From the NCBI RefSeq assembly GCF_042654365.1, contig NZ_JBHSGG010000037.1, positions 20,186 through 84,185 on the forward strand: 64,000 nucleotides of DNA. The letters run 5' to 3'. Origin of the DNA: Coralloluteibacterium thermophilum (GTDB lineage Bacteria > Pseudomonadota > Gammaproteobacteria > Xanthomonadales > Xanthomonadaceae). Shown here piece after piece: positions 27,151 through 34,953 of the stretch; within the stretch, counting starts at the first letter, position 1; every line of letters begins with the position of its first letter. The notes under the pieces are model-generated. The model was given only the letters and a program-made list of their open reading frames with translations, made no database searches and had not been told where the DNA came from. The position numbers and the translations under genes are program-made.

Positions 27151-27915
27151 CTAGCCCGGCCCCCGAACCCCGTCGATGAGTTCGAGGTAGCGGCGCACGG
27201 TTGTGTCCAGGCCGAGGTAGAGGGCTTCCCCGACCAGGGCGTGCCCGATGGAGACCTCCGCCACGTCCGGCACGGCCTGGAGCAGGGCCGCAAGATTGGT
27301 CAGCGAGAGGTCGTGGCCGGCGTTCACCTGCAGGCCGACCGCCTGCGCCCGCAGCGCCGTCGCGCGGCACAGCGCCAGGGCTCTTGTCGCGTCGCCGCGG
27401 GCGTGGGCGTCGGCGAAGGGGCCGGTGTAGATCTCGATGCGGTGGGCGCCGATGGCGGCGACGTCGTCGACGCCATCGCTGCCGGCATCCATGAACAGGG
27501 AGACGCGGCAGCCGAGGGCCGCGAACTCGGACACCAGAGGCCGCAGACGTGCCGCGTCGCGCGCCATGTCGAAGCCGTGGTCGGAGGTCAGCTGGCCGTC
27601 CGCATCGGGAACCAGGGTCACCTGCTGCGGGCGCGCCTCTGCACACAGCGCGAGCAGGCCGGGATAGGCGCCACGTGGCGGCGCGAACGGATTGCCCTCG
27701 ATGTTGAGTTCCACGCCGCGCTCGCGGGTCAGCGCCGCCAGCGCCCGCACGTCGTCCTCGCGGACGTGGCGGCGATCCGGGCGCGGATGCACGGTGATGC
27801 CGGCGCAGCCGGCGCCGATGACGGCGTCCGCGGCACGGAGCACCGAGGGCTCGTCGCCGCCGCGCGAATTGCGCAGCACGGCGATCTTGTTGAGGTTGAC
27901 GCTGAGACGGGTCAT
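27151..27915 (-). CDS. pdxJ: Pyridoxine 5'-phosphate synthase
   Basis: 254-aa enzyme that condenses 1-deoxyxylulose 5-phosphate with 3-amino-1-hydroxyacetone phosphate in the DXP-dependent vitamin B6 pathway. Family segments are LSVNLNKIAVLRNSRGG at the start, GITVHPRPDRRHV, NIEGNPF, QVTLVPD and VNAGHDLSLTNL near the C-terminus. Its place next to exbD2, but in opposite orientation, recalls the Xanthomonas tonB-exbB-exbD1-exbD2-pdxJ locus. Confidence 0.96.
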   Translation of the reverse strand: MTRLSVNLNKIAVLRNSRGGDEPSVLRAADAVIGAGCAGITVHPRPDRRHVREDDVRALAALTRERGVELNIEGNPFAPPRGAYPGLLALCAEARPQQVTLVPDADGQLTSDHGFDMARDAARLRPLVSEFAALGCRVSLFMDAGSDGVDDVAAIGAHRIEIYTGPFADAHARGDATRALALCRATALRAQAVGLQVNAGHDLSLTNLAALLQAVPDVAEVSIGHALVGEALYLGLDTTVRRYLELIDGVRGPG

Positions 27916-27952
27916 CCGCGCAGGGTAGCAGCGGTGCGCACCGCGGCGGCCT

Positions 27953-28813
27953 TCAACGGCAGCGTTCGGCGACCTGGCGCCAGATCACCGGCTCCCAGTA
28001 GTCGTTGCGGGTGGAACCGCCGCGGCTGGGATCGAAGCGCGCGCCGAGCAGATAGGTCGTGCCGGCCTCGACGTCCACCTCCAGCGTCTTGTACCGGGCG
28101 CGCCCGCCGCGGCTCCGCAGCTGCTGGGTGAGCGTCGAGAGCTGCCGGACGTCGATGTTCTCGGCGACGGTGAGGGTGCGGCGGCCGGGCTCCACGCGGA
28201 AGCTGTCCGCGGTCGTCGGTCCGGGCGAGCGGCCGTCGACGGCGATCAGGATGGCGGGATAGATGTGGCGGCCACGGGGCGCCACGTCGAAGGTATTGAT
28301 GCGCCCGCAGCGCGAATCGCCGCCGGAGGCGCCGCCGACGCTCAGGCGATAGGCCGGGAGTTCGACCCGCTCGGCCGCGCCGTGCAGGCGCAGCGCCGCA
28401 CCGTCGCGGCGCACCTCGACATCCAGCGGGCCGCCGTCCGCACCGACCGCGTCCGCCAGCGCCTCCGCGTCCACGCCTCCGGCGAGCCGGTGCCCGTTGA
28501 TCGCGAGCAGGCGATCGCCGGTGCGCAGGCCCATGCGCTCTGCCGCGCCGCCCGGTGTCACAGCGAGCACGGGCAGGCCGTCGCCAGTGCGTTCACGCAC
28601 GTCGATCACCGCGCCGAGCTCGTAGCGGGTACGCGCCGGCTGTTCGATCAACAAGGGACCGTCGGCGTCGTCGGCGAGCGCATGGGCATCGGCGACCCGC
28701 AGCAGCGCCGCGTCGATCTCGCTGCGCAGCAGGGCGGCGGCCGGGCGCTCGTCCGCCACTGCGAGGGGGGCCAGGAGGACGGCGGCGAGCAGGAAGAGGC
28801 TGTGTCGAAGCAT
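27953..28813 (-). CDS. Exported PDZ-domain protein of the ECF sigma operon
   Basis: 286-aa protein with a signal peptide (1-20, cut at AVADE). The N-terminal helical part is followed by a PDZ domain (about 75-140, VLAVTPGGAAERMGLRTGDRLLAINGHRL). A roughly 120-residue C-terminal region, rich in beta strands and containing two Cys, follows; part resembles the periplasmic DUF domains that bind envelope ligands. No protease triad is visible, so it is more likely a sensor or adaptor than a DegS-type protease. It is the third gene after an ECF sigma factor and its putative anti-sigma factor, hinting at envelope-stress signalling. Confidence 0.72.
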   Translation of the reverse strand: MLRHSLFLLAAVLLAPLAVADERPAAALLRSEIDAALLRVADAHALADDADGPLLIEQPARTRYELGAVIDVRERTGDGLPVLAVTPGGAAERMGLRTGDRLLAINGHRLAGGVDAEALADAVGADGGPLDVEVRRDGAALRLHGAAERVELPAYRLSVGGASGGDSRCGRINTFDVAPRGRHIYPAILIAVDGRSPGPTTADSFRVEPGRRTLTVAENIDVRQLSTLTQQLRSRGGRARYKTLEVDVEAGTTYLLGARFDPSRGGSTRNDYWEPVIWRQVAERCR

Positions 28814-28823
28814 GGTGCGTCTC

Positions 28824-29234
28824 CTAGATGCGCACCGGCGCAGGAGGAACGGCGTCCGCGGCGGCGAGTGCGGCCTCGCGCGCACGCCACAGCGCCTCGA
28901 GCTCGGCGGGATCGGCGTCGCGCGCATAGGCCGCCTGGAGCGCGCGGTCGAGCTGGCGCAGCGCGGCGGGCGTCGGCACTGCCTGGGGCGGAGCGGTCGC
29001 CTCCGCGGACAGGTCGCCTGCCGCGGGCGCGGTCTGCTGCACGAGCGGCAGCACGACGGCGACGGCCAGCGCGCAGGCCGCCGCGCTTCCGACCCAGGCG
29101 AGGCGCCGTCGGCGTTGACGGCGCCTGTGGAGCCCGAGGATGCGCTCGGCGATGGGCGGGGCGGCCGGCGCCGGCAGCGACGCCAGGTAGGCGCGAAGAC
29201 GCGCATCGGAAGGGGGCGTGTCGATGTCAGCCAT
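28824..29234 (-). CDS. Putative membrane anti-sigma factor
   Basis: 136-aa protein. An N-terminal cytoplasmic part (about 1-40) ends in a basic patch (LGLHRRRQRRRRL). One membrane helix (about 45-66, VGSAAACALAVAVVLPLV) and a periplasmic helical domain with the pair LDRALQAAYARDADPAELEALW follow. The start overlaps the sigma gene by 8 nt. Topology and position are typical of anti-sigma factors, but I see no clear ZAS or RseA motif, so the role is inferred from context. Confidence 0.65.
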   Translation of the reverse strand: MADIDTPPSDARLRAYLASLPAPAAPPIAERILGLHRRRQRRRRLAWVGSAAACALAVAVVLPLVQQTAPAAGDLSAEATAPPQAVPTPAALRQLDRALQAAYARDADPAELEALWRAREAALAAADAVPPAPVRI

Positions 29235-29769
29235 CGTCGTCGTTTCCATCAAGATCCGAGCGCAGCTTCTGCAGCGCGCGTGAAAGCAGGGACTTCGACC
29301 AGCTCTCGCTGCGCCCGAAGCGCTCGGCGAGTTCGGAATGGGTCCAGCCTTCCATCTGCTGCAGCCAGACCAGCGCCCGCGCCTCCGGCGACAGGCGCGA
29401 GAGCAGGCCGAGCGCCTCCGCGAGATCGGCCGGCGTGCCGGCCGCCTCGCCCGGGTCCGCACCCGCGTCGTCCAGCGGGCGCAGGCGCCGCTCCGCGCGC
29501 AGGCGGTCGATCGCGGCGTTCGCCGCCATCCGCTTCAGCCACGGCCGCATGGGCGCGCCTTCGCGGAACCGGGGCATGGCCTGGAAGGCCTTCAGGAAGG
29601 TCTCCTGGGTCACGTCCTCGGCCGCCGCCGGCTGTGCCGTCAGCCGCAGCGCCAGCCCATAGACCGCGTCCGCATGGGCACGGTACAGGGCCGCGAACGC
29701 CTCGCCGTCGCCGCGTCGCGCGCGCCGGAGCAGGTCTGCTTCGTCGTGCGCTACGCCGTCCGCTTGCAT
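29227..29769 (-). CDS. ECF RNA polymerase sigma factor
   Basis: 180-aa sigma-70 family ECF factor. Region 2 has AFAALYRAHADAVYGLALRL and the -10-recognition helix DVTQETFLKAFQAMPRFR. Region 4 is the helix-turn-helix GWTHSELAERFGRSESWSKS. It heads a three-gene operon with the anti-sigma and PDZ proteins. Region 2 still contains the MRPWLKRMAANAAIDRLR segment normal for RpoE-like ECFs. Its regulon is unknown; ECFs usually autoregulate their own operon. Confidence 0.92.
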   Translation of the reverse strand: MQADGVAHDEADLLRRARRGDGEAFAALYRAHADAVYGLALRLTAQPAAAEDVTQETFLKAFQAMPRFREGAPMRPWLKRMAANAAIDRLRAERRLRPLDDAGADPGEAAGTPADLAEALGLLSRLSPEARALVWLQQMEGWTHSELAERFGRSESWSKSLLSRALQKLRSDLDGNDDDG

Positions 29770-29872
29770 CGGTTTCCACTACGGACGAACGGCCATCCGC
29801 GTCGCAGCCGGAGTGTGGCACGCCGTCGGCGCCCGTGTGGGCGGAACCGCCGTGCCCCGGTGCTCCCGCAGC

Positions 29873-30571
29873 CTACCGCGACGGCCACGGGCCCCGGTAG
29901 AGCGCGTGGAAGGCGTGCAGCGCGCGTGCGTCGCCGCGCAGCGCGACCACCGCGGTATGCGCGGCCGTCGGCGCGAGACGCAGGAAACGCCACGCCGCCA
30001 TGCCGCCCGCCTCCGGGGGCAGGGCACGCACCTGCGGGTCTCCCTCCGCCGGCGCGAAGCGCCACTGCGCCAGGCGGTTGTCGAAGATGCCGGTGCCGGT
30101 CGCCTTGCAGGCGGCCTCCTTCGCGGTCCACAGGTGCAGGAAGAGGCGGGACGCGGCCTCGTCCGGGAGCGCCGCCACGGCGGCGGCCTCGTCCGCGGAG
30201 AACCAGCGGCGCGCCAGCGCCGCTGCACGCACCCGGCGGTCGTGGCGCTCGATGTCCACGCCCACCCGCCCTGCGCGGCTGACGGCGACCAGCGTGCCGC
30301 CTCCGGTGTCCGTGAGGTTGAAGTCGGGTGCGTCCGCATGGGCCAGGAAGGGCCGCCCACGCGGCTCGCGGCCGAACGCCAGCGCCTCCGGCGCGACGCC
30401 GAGGCAGGGCGCAAGCGTCCGGCGCAGCAACTGCCCGATGCGCTCGCGTCGGGGCAGCTCCGGCATCGCCGACTCGGGCCACCACCAGAGCTGGATGTCG
30501 CCCGCGTCCAGCGCGGGACGCGAGGCGTCCTCGGGCGCGAGCCGCGGCCAGGGGGGTTCCGGAGCCCTCAC
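29873..30571 (-). CDS. 4'-phosphopantetheinyl transferase (Sfp type)
   Basis: 232-aa enzyme that transfers 4'-phosphopantetheine from CoA to carrier-protein serines. Signature motifs are GVDIERHDRRV (Mg-binding Asp/Glu) and WTAKEAACKATGTG. The start is GTG at 30571, overlapping the preceding stop by 4 nt (GTGA), the only in-frame start that gives a normal N-terminus. Being Sfp-like, it could serve fatty-acid, polyketide or nonribosomal peptide carriers; no synthetase genes are in the window. Confidence 0.9.
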   Translation of the reverse strand: MRAPEPPWPRLAPEDASRPALDAGDIQLWWWPESAMPELPRRERIGQLLRRTLAPCLGVAPEALAFGREPRGRPFLAHADAPDFNLTDTGGGTLVAVSRAGRVGVDIERHDRRVRAAALARRWFSADEAAAVAALPDEAASRLFLHLWTAKEAACKATGTGIFDNRLAQWRFAPAEGDPQVRALPPEAGGMAAWRFLRLAPTAAHTAVVALRGDARALHAFHALYRGPWPSR

Positions 30572-30825
30572 AGGCGGCGGATCAGGCCGATCAGGACGAG
30601 GAGGATCGCCGCGCCGATGAAGGCGTGGAGGATGGCGCCACCGATGCCGCCCGCCAGCGCAGGCACGCCAAGCCGCGGCAGCAGCCAGGAGGCGAGGAAG
30701 GCCCCGAGGATCCCGACGACGATGTTGCCGAGGATGCCCAGACCGGCGCCCCGGACCAGCAGCGCCGCGAGCCAGCCGGCGACGCCGCCGATCAGGAGGA
30801 TGACGAGCAGGGTTTCGAGGGACAT
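30568..30825 (-). CDS. GlsB/YeaQ/YmgE family membrane protein
   Basis: 85-aa protein made of three hydrophobic helices with Gly-rich signatures (LIGGVAGWLAALLVRGAGLGILGNIVVGILGAF). This is the transglycosylase-associated/stress small-membrane family (PF04226 type). The start at ATG 30825 fits the family length. It overlaps the PPTase gene by 4 nt, so the two are translationally coupled, which is odd given their unrelated functions. Members are often stress-induced; molecular function is unknown. Confidence 0.85.
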   Translation of the reverse strand: MSLETLLVILLIGGVAGWLAALLVRGAGLGILGNIVVGILGAFLASWLLPRLGVPALAGGIGGAILHAFIGAAILLVLIGLIRRL

Positions 30826-30986
30826 GCGCGGATCCTTCGTGAGGTCGGCGGAAACGGACGTGGCGGCCGGTCGCCCGTCGGCCGCGTCCGCCCCGGCGTC
30901 GGCAGGGCGCCGGGCAGTCCGCGGCATCCGGCGGAAGCCGGCGCCGCGACACTAGCACGCCGACCGCGCGGGGCGATGGAGGCGGG

Positions 30987-31277
30987 TCAGGGTTGCGGGC
31001 CCTCGCCGGCCGACGGGTCGGGCCGTGCGCCGGCGCCATCGCGATCGCCATTGCGGGCCGCCTGCGCCTGGGCGCGGAAGCGTTGCAGCGCGTCGGCGTC
31101 GAACATCGTCGAGGCGTCCCGGCTGCGGGCCGCGATGCGCCGGTCCGCCAGCATCAGCACCCCGACCACGATCAGGACGAGGGCGGCGAGCAGCCCGATC
31201 CACGCCAGGGCGATGGAGGTCGTGGTGAGGCCCACGGCGAGGCAGAGCAGGGCGAGCAGGAGCAGGATCCAGGGCAT
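30987..31277 (-). CDS. Small two-helix membrane protein of unknown function
   Basis: 96-aa protein from ATG 31277. Two membrane helices occupy residues 3-19 and 25-45, followed by a basic loop (ADRRIAARSRD) and a polar cytoplasmic tail (FDADALQRFRAQAQAARNG). I recognise no family motif. It lies between the GlsB-like gene and cardiolipin synthase on the same strand with gaps over 130 nt, so the transcript is uncertain. Codon use and the clear helix pattern support it as real. Confidence 0.6.
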   Translation of the reverse strand: MPWILLLLALLCLAVGLTTTSIALAWIGLLAALVLIVVGVLMLADRRIAARSRDASTMFDADALQRFRAQAQAARNGDRDGAGARPDPSAGEGPQP

Positions 31278-31413
31278 GGCGGTGCCGGCGGAGGGAGTCC
31301 GGCGAAGTCTAAGCGCCTGCGGGCGCCGGATGATGTGACGCGCGCCCGGTCGCCGACGGCCGACGCCGGCGCGCACGCCTCCGTGCACGCCCGCAGGGAC
31401 GGCCGCCAATGGC

Positions 31414-32826
31414 CTACAGCAGCGGCGAGAGCAGCCGCGCCCCGGCCTCGGCCAGCCGCCAGCGGAGGGGCTGGTGCGGTCGCCGCCGCGGCAGCTCCGC
31501 GGCGGCCTGCTGGTCGGCCAGGACCAGCTCCGCCAGGCGGGCGGCGATGGTGCGGTCGCACCACAGGGTGCTGAGCTCGAAGTTGAGCCGGAAGCTGCGC
31601 GGGTCGAAGTTGGCGCTGCCGACCAGGGCGATCTCCTCGTCCACCAGCAGGGCCTTGGTGTGCAGCATGTTCGGGCCGAACTCGAAGATGCGCACGCCGG
31701 CGTCCAGCAGCTCGTCGTAGTACGAGCGCGCGCACCAGGTCACCAGCCGCGAGTCGCTCATGCGCGGGACCAGCAGGCGCACGTCCAGTCCGCGCAGCGC
31801 GGCCGACGTCAGCGCCATGCGCGCCGCCGCGGTGGGCACGAAGTAGGGCGTCACCAGCCACACGCGGCGGTCCGCCCGGGCGATGGCGTCGACGTGCAGG
31901 CGATGCAGGGGCTCCCACACCGTGTCCGGCCCGGAGGGCACCACCTGGGCGAGATGCGGCCCCGGCGGCAGCTCCGGCCAGTAGCCCTTGCCGTTGATGG
32001 CCTGGCGGGTCGCGTAGTGCCAGTCCTCGCAGAAGGCCTGCTGCAGCCAGTGCACGACGCGCCCCTCCATGCGTACGTGAAGGTCGTGGTAGGCCGTCGT
32101 GCTGAGGCGCTCGTTGCCGTCGTCGCAGATGTTGACCCCGCCGGTGAAGCCGATCCGGCCGTCGATCACGGCGATCTTGCGATGGGTCCGCAGGTTGATC
32201 CGCGGCCGGCGCCGGATGCGGCCGTGGCGCAGGGAGTGGAACCATGCGACCTCGCCGCCGGCCTCGCGCAGCGGCCGGAGGAAGCGCCGCCCGAGCCGCG
32301 CGGAACCCACGCCGTCGAGCAGCAGGCGCACGCGCACGCCCGCCCGCGCCCGGGCCACCAGTGCGTCGCGCACCAGCCGGCCGGTGTCGTCGGGTTCGAA
32401 GATGTAGTACTCCATGTGCACGTGGTGCTCGGCGCTCGCGATCGCCTCGAGCAGGTGGTCGAACTTGCTGCCGCCGCCCTGCAGGAAATCGACCTGCGTG
32501 CAGCTGCTGGGCGGGAACTCGCCCGAGGCGAAAGCCAGCCGCGGCAGGCCGTCGTGGGCGTCGAGCTGCGATTCCGGCAACCCGTGCTGGGTGGCGTTGC
32601 GGCTGCGCAGGCGGCGCTGGCGCTGCCTGCGGATGCGCTGCGGCCCGACCAGGTAGAACACCAGGAAGCCCAGCACCGGCAGCAGGGCCAGGGCGAAGAT
32701 CCAGCTCAGGGTCGCGGCGGGATCGCGCTTCTGCAGCACGATCCAGACCACGATGCCGGCGATGTGGATCGCCCAGGCGATGGAGAGCAGTTGCCACCAG
32801 GGGACTGCGGCGAGCGCGTCGAGCAT
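31414..32826 (-). CDS. cls: Cardiolipin synthase (phospholipase D family)
   Basis: 470-aa inner-membrane enzyme that makes cardiolipin from two phosphatidylglycerols. Two N-terminal helices (about 11-30 and 38-60) precede two phospholipase D domains. The HKD motifs are HRKIAVIDGRIGFTGG (about residue 215) and HTKALLVDEEIALVGSANFD (about 395). Length and layout match ClsA. The start is ATG 32826. It is divergent from the radical SAM gene, with a 145-nt gap. Confidence 0.93.
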   Translation of the reverse strand: MLDALAAVPWWQLLSIAWAIHIAGIVVWIVLQKRDPAATLSWIFALALLPVLGFLVFYLVGPQRIRRQRQRRLRSRNATQHGLPESQLDAHDGLPRLAFASGEFPPSSCTQVDFLQGGGSKFDHLLEAIASAEHHVHMEYYIFEPDDTGRLVRDALVARARAGVRVRLLLDGVGSARLGRRFLRPLREAGGEVAWFHSLRHGRIRRRPRINLRTHRKIAVIDGRIGFTGGVNICDDGNERLSTTAYHDLHVRMEGRVVHWLQQAFCEDWHYATRQAINGKGYWPELPPGPHLAQVVPSGPDTVWEPLHRLHVDAIARADRRVWLVTPYFVPTAAARMALTSAALRGLDVRLLVPRMSDSRLVTWCARSYYDELLDAGVRIFEFGPNMLHTKALLVDEEIALVGSANFDPRSFRLNFELSTLWCDRTIAARLAELVLADQQAAAELPRRRPHQPLRWRLAEAGARLLSPLL

Positions 32827-32971
32827 GCGGCCGAGTCTAGAGCGCGCCACGGACTTCGAGGTGAGCGCGGCGCGGATGCGGCCCGGGGGCGACCTCACCG
32901 GCCGTTCCCCCGGCCCTGCCCGCGCGGCCGCAGTCGCAGCGCCTGAGACGACGCCGTGCCAGCATCGCGCC

Positions 32972-34054
32972 ATGCGCGAACCCCGTCCCGCCCCCGAACG
33001 CCTCAAGGGCCGAGGCGCCGGCTCCAACCGCGAGGGCCGGTTCGAATCGACCACGGTCGAGCATGTCGACGACGGCTGGTTCCGCGACGATGGCGAGGCG
33101 CCGCCGCATCCGCGCACCACGGTCACCGAAGAGCGCGCGCGCAGCATCATCAGCCGCAACCAGTCGCCCGACATCCCGTTCCAGCAGTCGGTCAACCCGT
33201 ACCGGGGCTGCGAGCACGGCTGCGTGTACTGCTTCGCGCGGCCCTCGCACGCCTACCTGAACCTCTCGCCCGGGCTGGACTTCGAGACCCGCCTCTACGC
33301 CAAGACCAACGCGGTCGAGCGCCTGCGCGCCGAGCTGTCGGCGCGCGGCTACCGCTGTTCGCCGATCACGCTCGGCATCAACACCGACGGCTGGCAGCCG
33401 ACCGAGCGCCGCCTCGGCCTGAGCCGCGACCTGCTGCAGCTGCTGCACGACACCCGGCATCCGGTCTCCATCGTCACCAAGAGCGCGCTGATCGAACGCG
33501 ACATCGATCTTCTCGCCCCGATGGCCGCACAGGGCCTGGCCGAGGTCGCGCTCTCGGTGACCACCCTCGACAACCGCCTGGCCGCCGGCCTGGAGCCGCG
33601 CGCGTCGGCGCCGCACGCGCGCCTGCGCGCGATCCGCCGTCTGAGTGAGGCAGGCATTCCGGTCGGCGTGATCGTGGCGCCGGTGATCCCGGTGGTCACC
33701 GACCGCGAGCTCGAGGCCATCCTCGCGGCCGCGCGCGAGGCCGGCGCGACCTCCGCCGGCTACGTGCTGCTGCGTCTCCCGCACGAGGTCGCCGGCCTGT
33801 TCCGCGAATGGCTGGACCTGCACATGCCCGCGCGCGCGGCCCACGTCATGAGCGTCGTGCAGCAGATGCGCGGCGGAAAGGACTACGACAGCGCCTTCGG
33901 CACCCGCCTGCGCGGCCAGGGCCCCTTCGCCGACCTGCTGGCCCGACGCTTCCACGTCGCCCGCCGTCGGCTCGGCTTCCCCGGCTCCCCGCCCCTGGAC
34001 TGCAGCCGGTTCGTGCCGCCGCGACCGGAGACGCCGCAGGGGGAGTTGTTCTAG
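32972..34054 (+). CDS. PA0069-type radical SAM protein
   Basis: 360-aa radical SAM protein of the SplB-like PA0069/Rv2578c family. The [4Fe-4S] motif CEHGCVYC has Cys80, Cys84 and Cys87. Flanking conserved stretches are IISRNQSPDIPFQQSVNPYRG and PITLGINTDGWQPTERR. The substrate is unknown; the fold resembles spore photoproduct lyase, so DNA/RNA repair or modification has been suggested. The start at ATG 32972 follows the family N-terminus (GRGAGSNREGRFES). Its stop directly precedes a heptad-repeat element. Confidence 0.92.
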   Translation: MREPRPAPERLKGRGAGSNREGRFESTTVEHVDDGWFRDDGEAPPHPRTTVTEERARSIISRNQSPDIPFQQSVNPYRGCEHGCVYCFARPSHAYLNLSPGLDFETRLYAKTNAVERLRAELSARGYRCSPITLGINTDGWQPTERRLGLSRDLLQLLHDTRHPVSIVTKSALIERDIDLLAPMAAQGLAEVALSVTTLDNRLAAGLEPRASAPHARLRAIRRLSEAGIPVGVIVAPVIPVVTDRELEAILAAAREAGATSAGYVLLRLPHEVAGLFREWLDLHMPARAAHVMSVVQQMRGGKDYDSAFGTRLRGQGPFADLLARRFHVARRRLGFPGSPPLDCSRFVPPRPETPQGELF

Positions 34055-34059
34055 GAGGA

Positions 34060-34245
34060 GGGGGCACAGGGCAGAGGGCTCAGGCTAGAGAGCAGAGGGC
34101 ACTGGGCAGAGGGCACTGGGCACTGGGCACGAGGGCTCCCTCACTCTCCCAGGCCCCAGGCCCCAGGCCCTAACCCCAAGCCCCTAACCCCAAGCCCTAA
34201 GCCCTAAGCCCCAAGCCCAAGCCCTAGCCCTAGCCCTAACCCCCT
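34060..34245. repeat. Composite heptad element between convergent genes
   Basis: The whole gap between the radical SAM gene (+) and the oxygenase gene (-). A G-rich half at about 34060-34135 consists of GGGCAGA and GGGCACT heptads. After a short CTCCCTCACTCTCC junction, a C-rich half at about 34149-34245 consists of AGGCCCC, AAGCCCC, AAGCCCT and AGCCCTA units. The left edge starts about 5 nt after one stop codon and the right edge runs through the other. The reverse complement has the same two-part order as the element at 42.8 kb. Confidence 0.85.
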
Positions 34246-34949
34246 CCCCCATACAACCGCTCCGCGCGCTGGAACAGCACCCAGCTGGTGGCGATGTACT
34301 TGTCGCCGCCCTCGGGGCGGTTGCCGCGGTGGGTGTGGGTGAAGGCGGCCGGGGCGATCAGCAGGCTGCCGGTGCGCGGCGCGATCTTCCGGGCCTGGTA
34401 GAGGAACTCCGTCTCGCCGGCGTCGAAGCCGTCGTTGAGGTAGATCGTCCACAGCAGGGTGCGGTGCAGGGTCTCGGCCTGCGGGTCGCGCGGATACAGC
34501 TCGCAGTGCCAGTACGGATATCCACCCTCGCCGGCGGTGTAGCGCTGCAGGTTGATCGCGCCCGGGCGGAAGATGTGCTGCACGATGGGCGCGAGCCGCG
34601 CGTCGTCGAGGCGGTCGAAGTCCTCGGCCTCCAGGCGTTTCGGCGCGCCGGTCTCGGGATCGGCGATCTGCAGCATCAGCGGCGCGATCAGGGCGTAGCG
34701 GTAGGTGCGGATGTAGCGCAGCAGCCCGCCGAGCATGGCCTGGTTGAGAGCGGCCTCGGCGTCCTGCCATTCGGGCCGGCCGCCGATGCTGATGTCGCTG
34801 CTGTGCTTGAGTTCGGTGTAGACGCCGCCGCCGACCGCGCCGGGCGCCTTGAGACTGCTCGCCTCGAAGCGCTCGATCAGCGCCGCGCACTGCGCGGGCG
34901 ACAGCGCGTCGGGGTAGACCTCGATGAAGTCGCCGACGCGCGCGTCCAC
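34236..34949 (-). CDS. 2OG-Fe(II) oxygenase family protein
   Basis: 237-aa putative 2-oxoglutarate/iron dioxygenase (prolyl-4-hydroxylase-like fold). A likely metal triad is His and Glu in GYPYWHCELYP (about 147-157) with a distal His in AFTHTHRGNRPEGG. A following Arg would bind 2-oxoglutarate. WxHxE replaces the usual HxD. The substrate is unknown. GTG at 34949 starts 4 nt after the fbp stop, suggesting one operon. The last four residues (GGGG) and the stop codon are written by the edge of a heptad array, so the C-terminus may be recent. Confidence 0.8.
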   Translation of the reverse strand: MDARVGDFIEVYPDALSPAQCAALIERFEASSLKAPGAVGGGVYTELKHSSDISIGGRPEWQDAEAALNQAMLGGLLRYIRTYRYALIAPLMLQIADPETGAPKRLEAEDFDRLDDARLAPIVQHIFRPGAINLQRYTAGEGGYPYWHCELYPRDPQAETLHRTLLWTIYLNDGFDAGETEFLYQARKIAPRTGSLLIAPAAFTHTHRGNRPEGGDKYIATSWVLFQRAERLYGGGG

Positions 34950-34953
34950 GGCC

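Noticed and set aside
34147..34245. CCCTAA-rich tract as a telomere-like end
   Set aside because: The unit is seven bases and variable, lies between two chromosomal genes and has no terminus; the likeness to TTAGGG is accidental.
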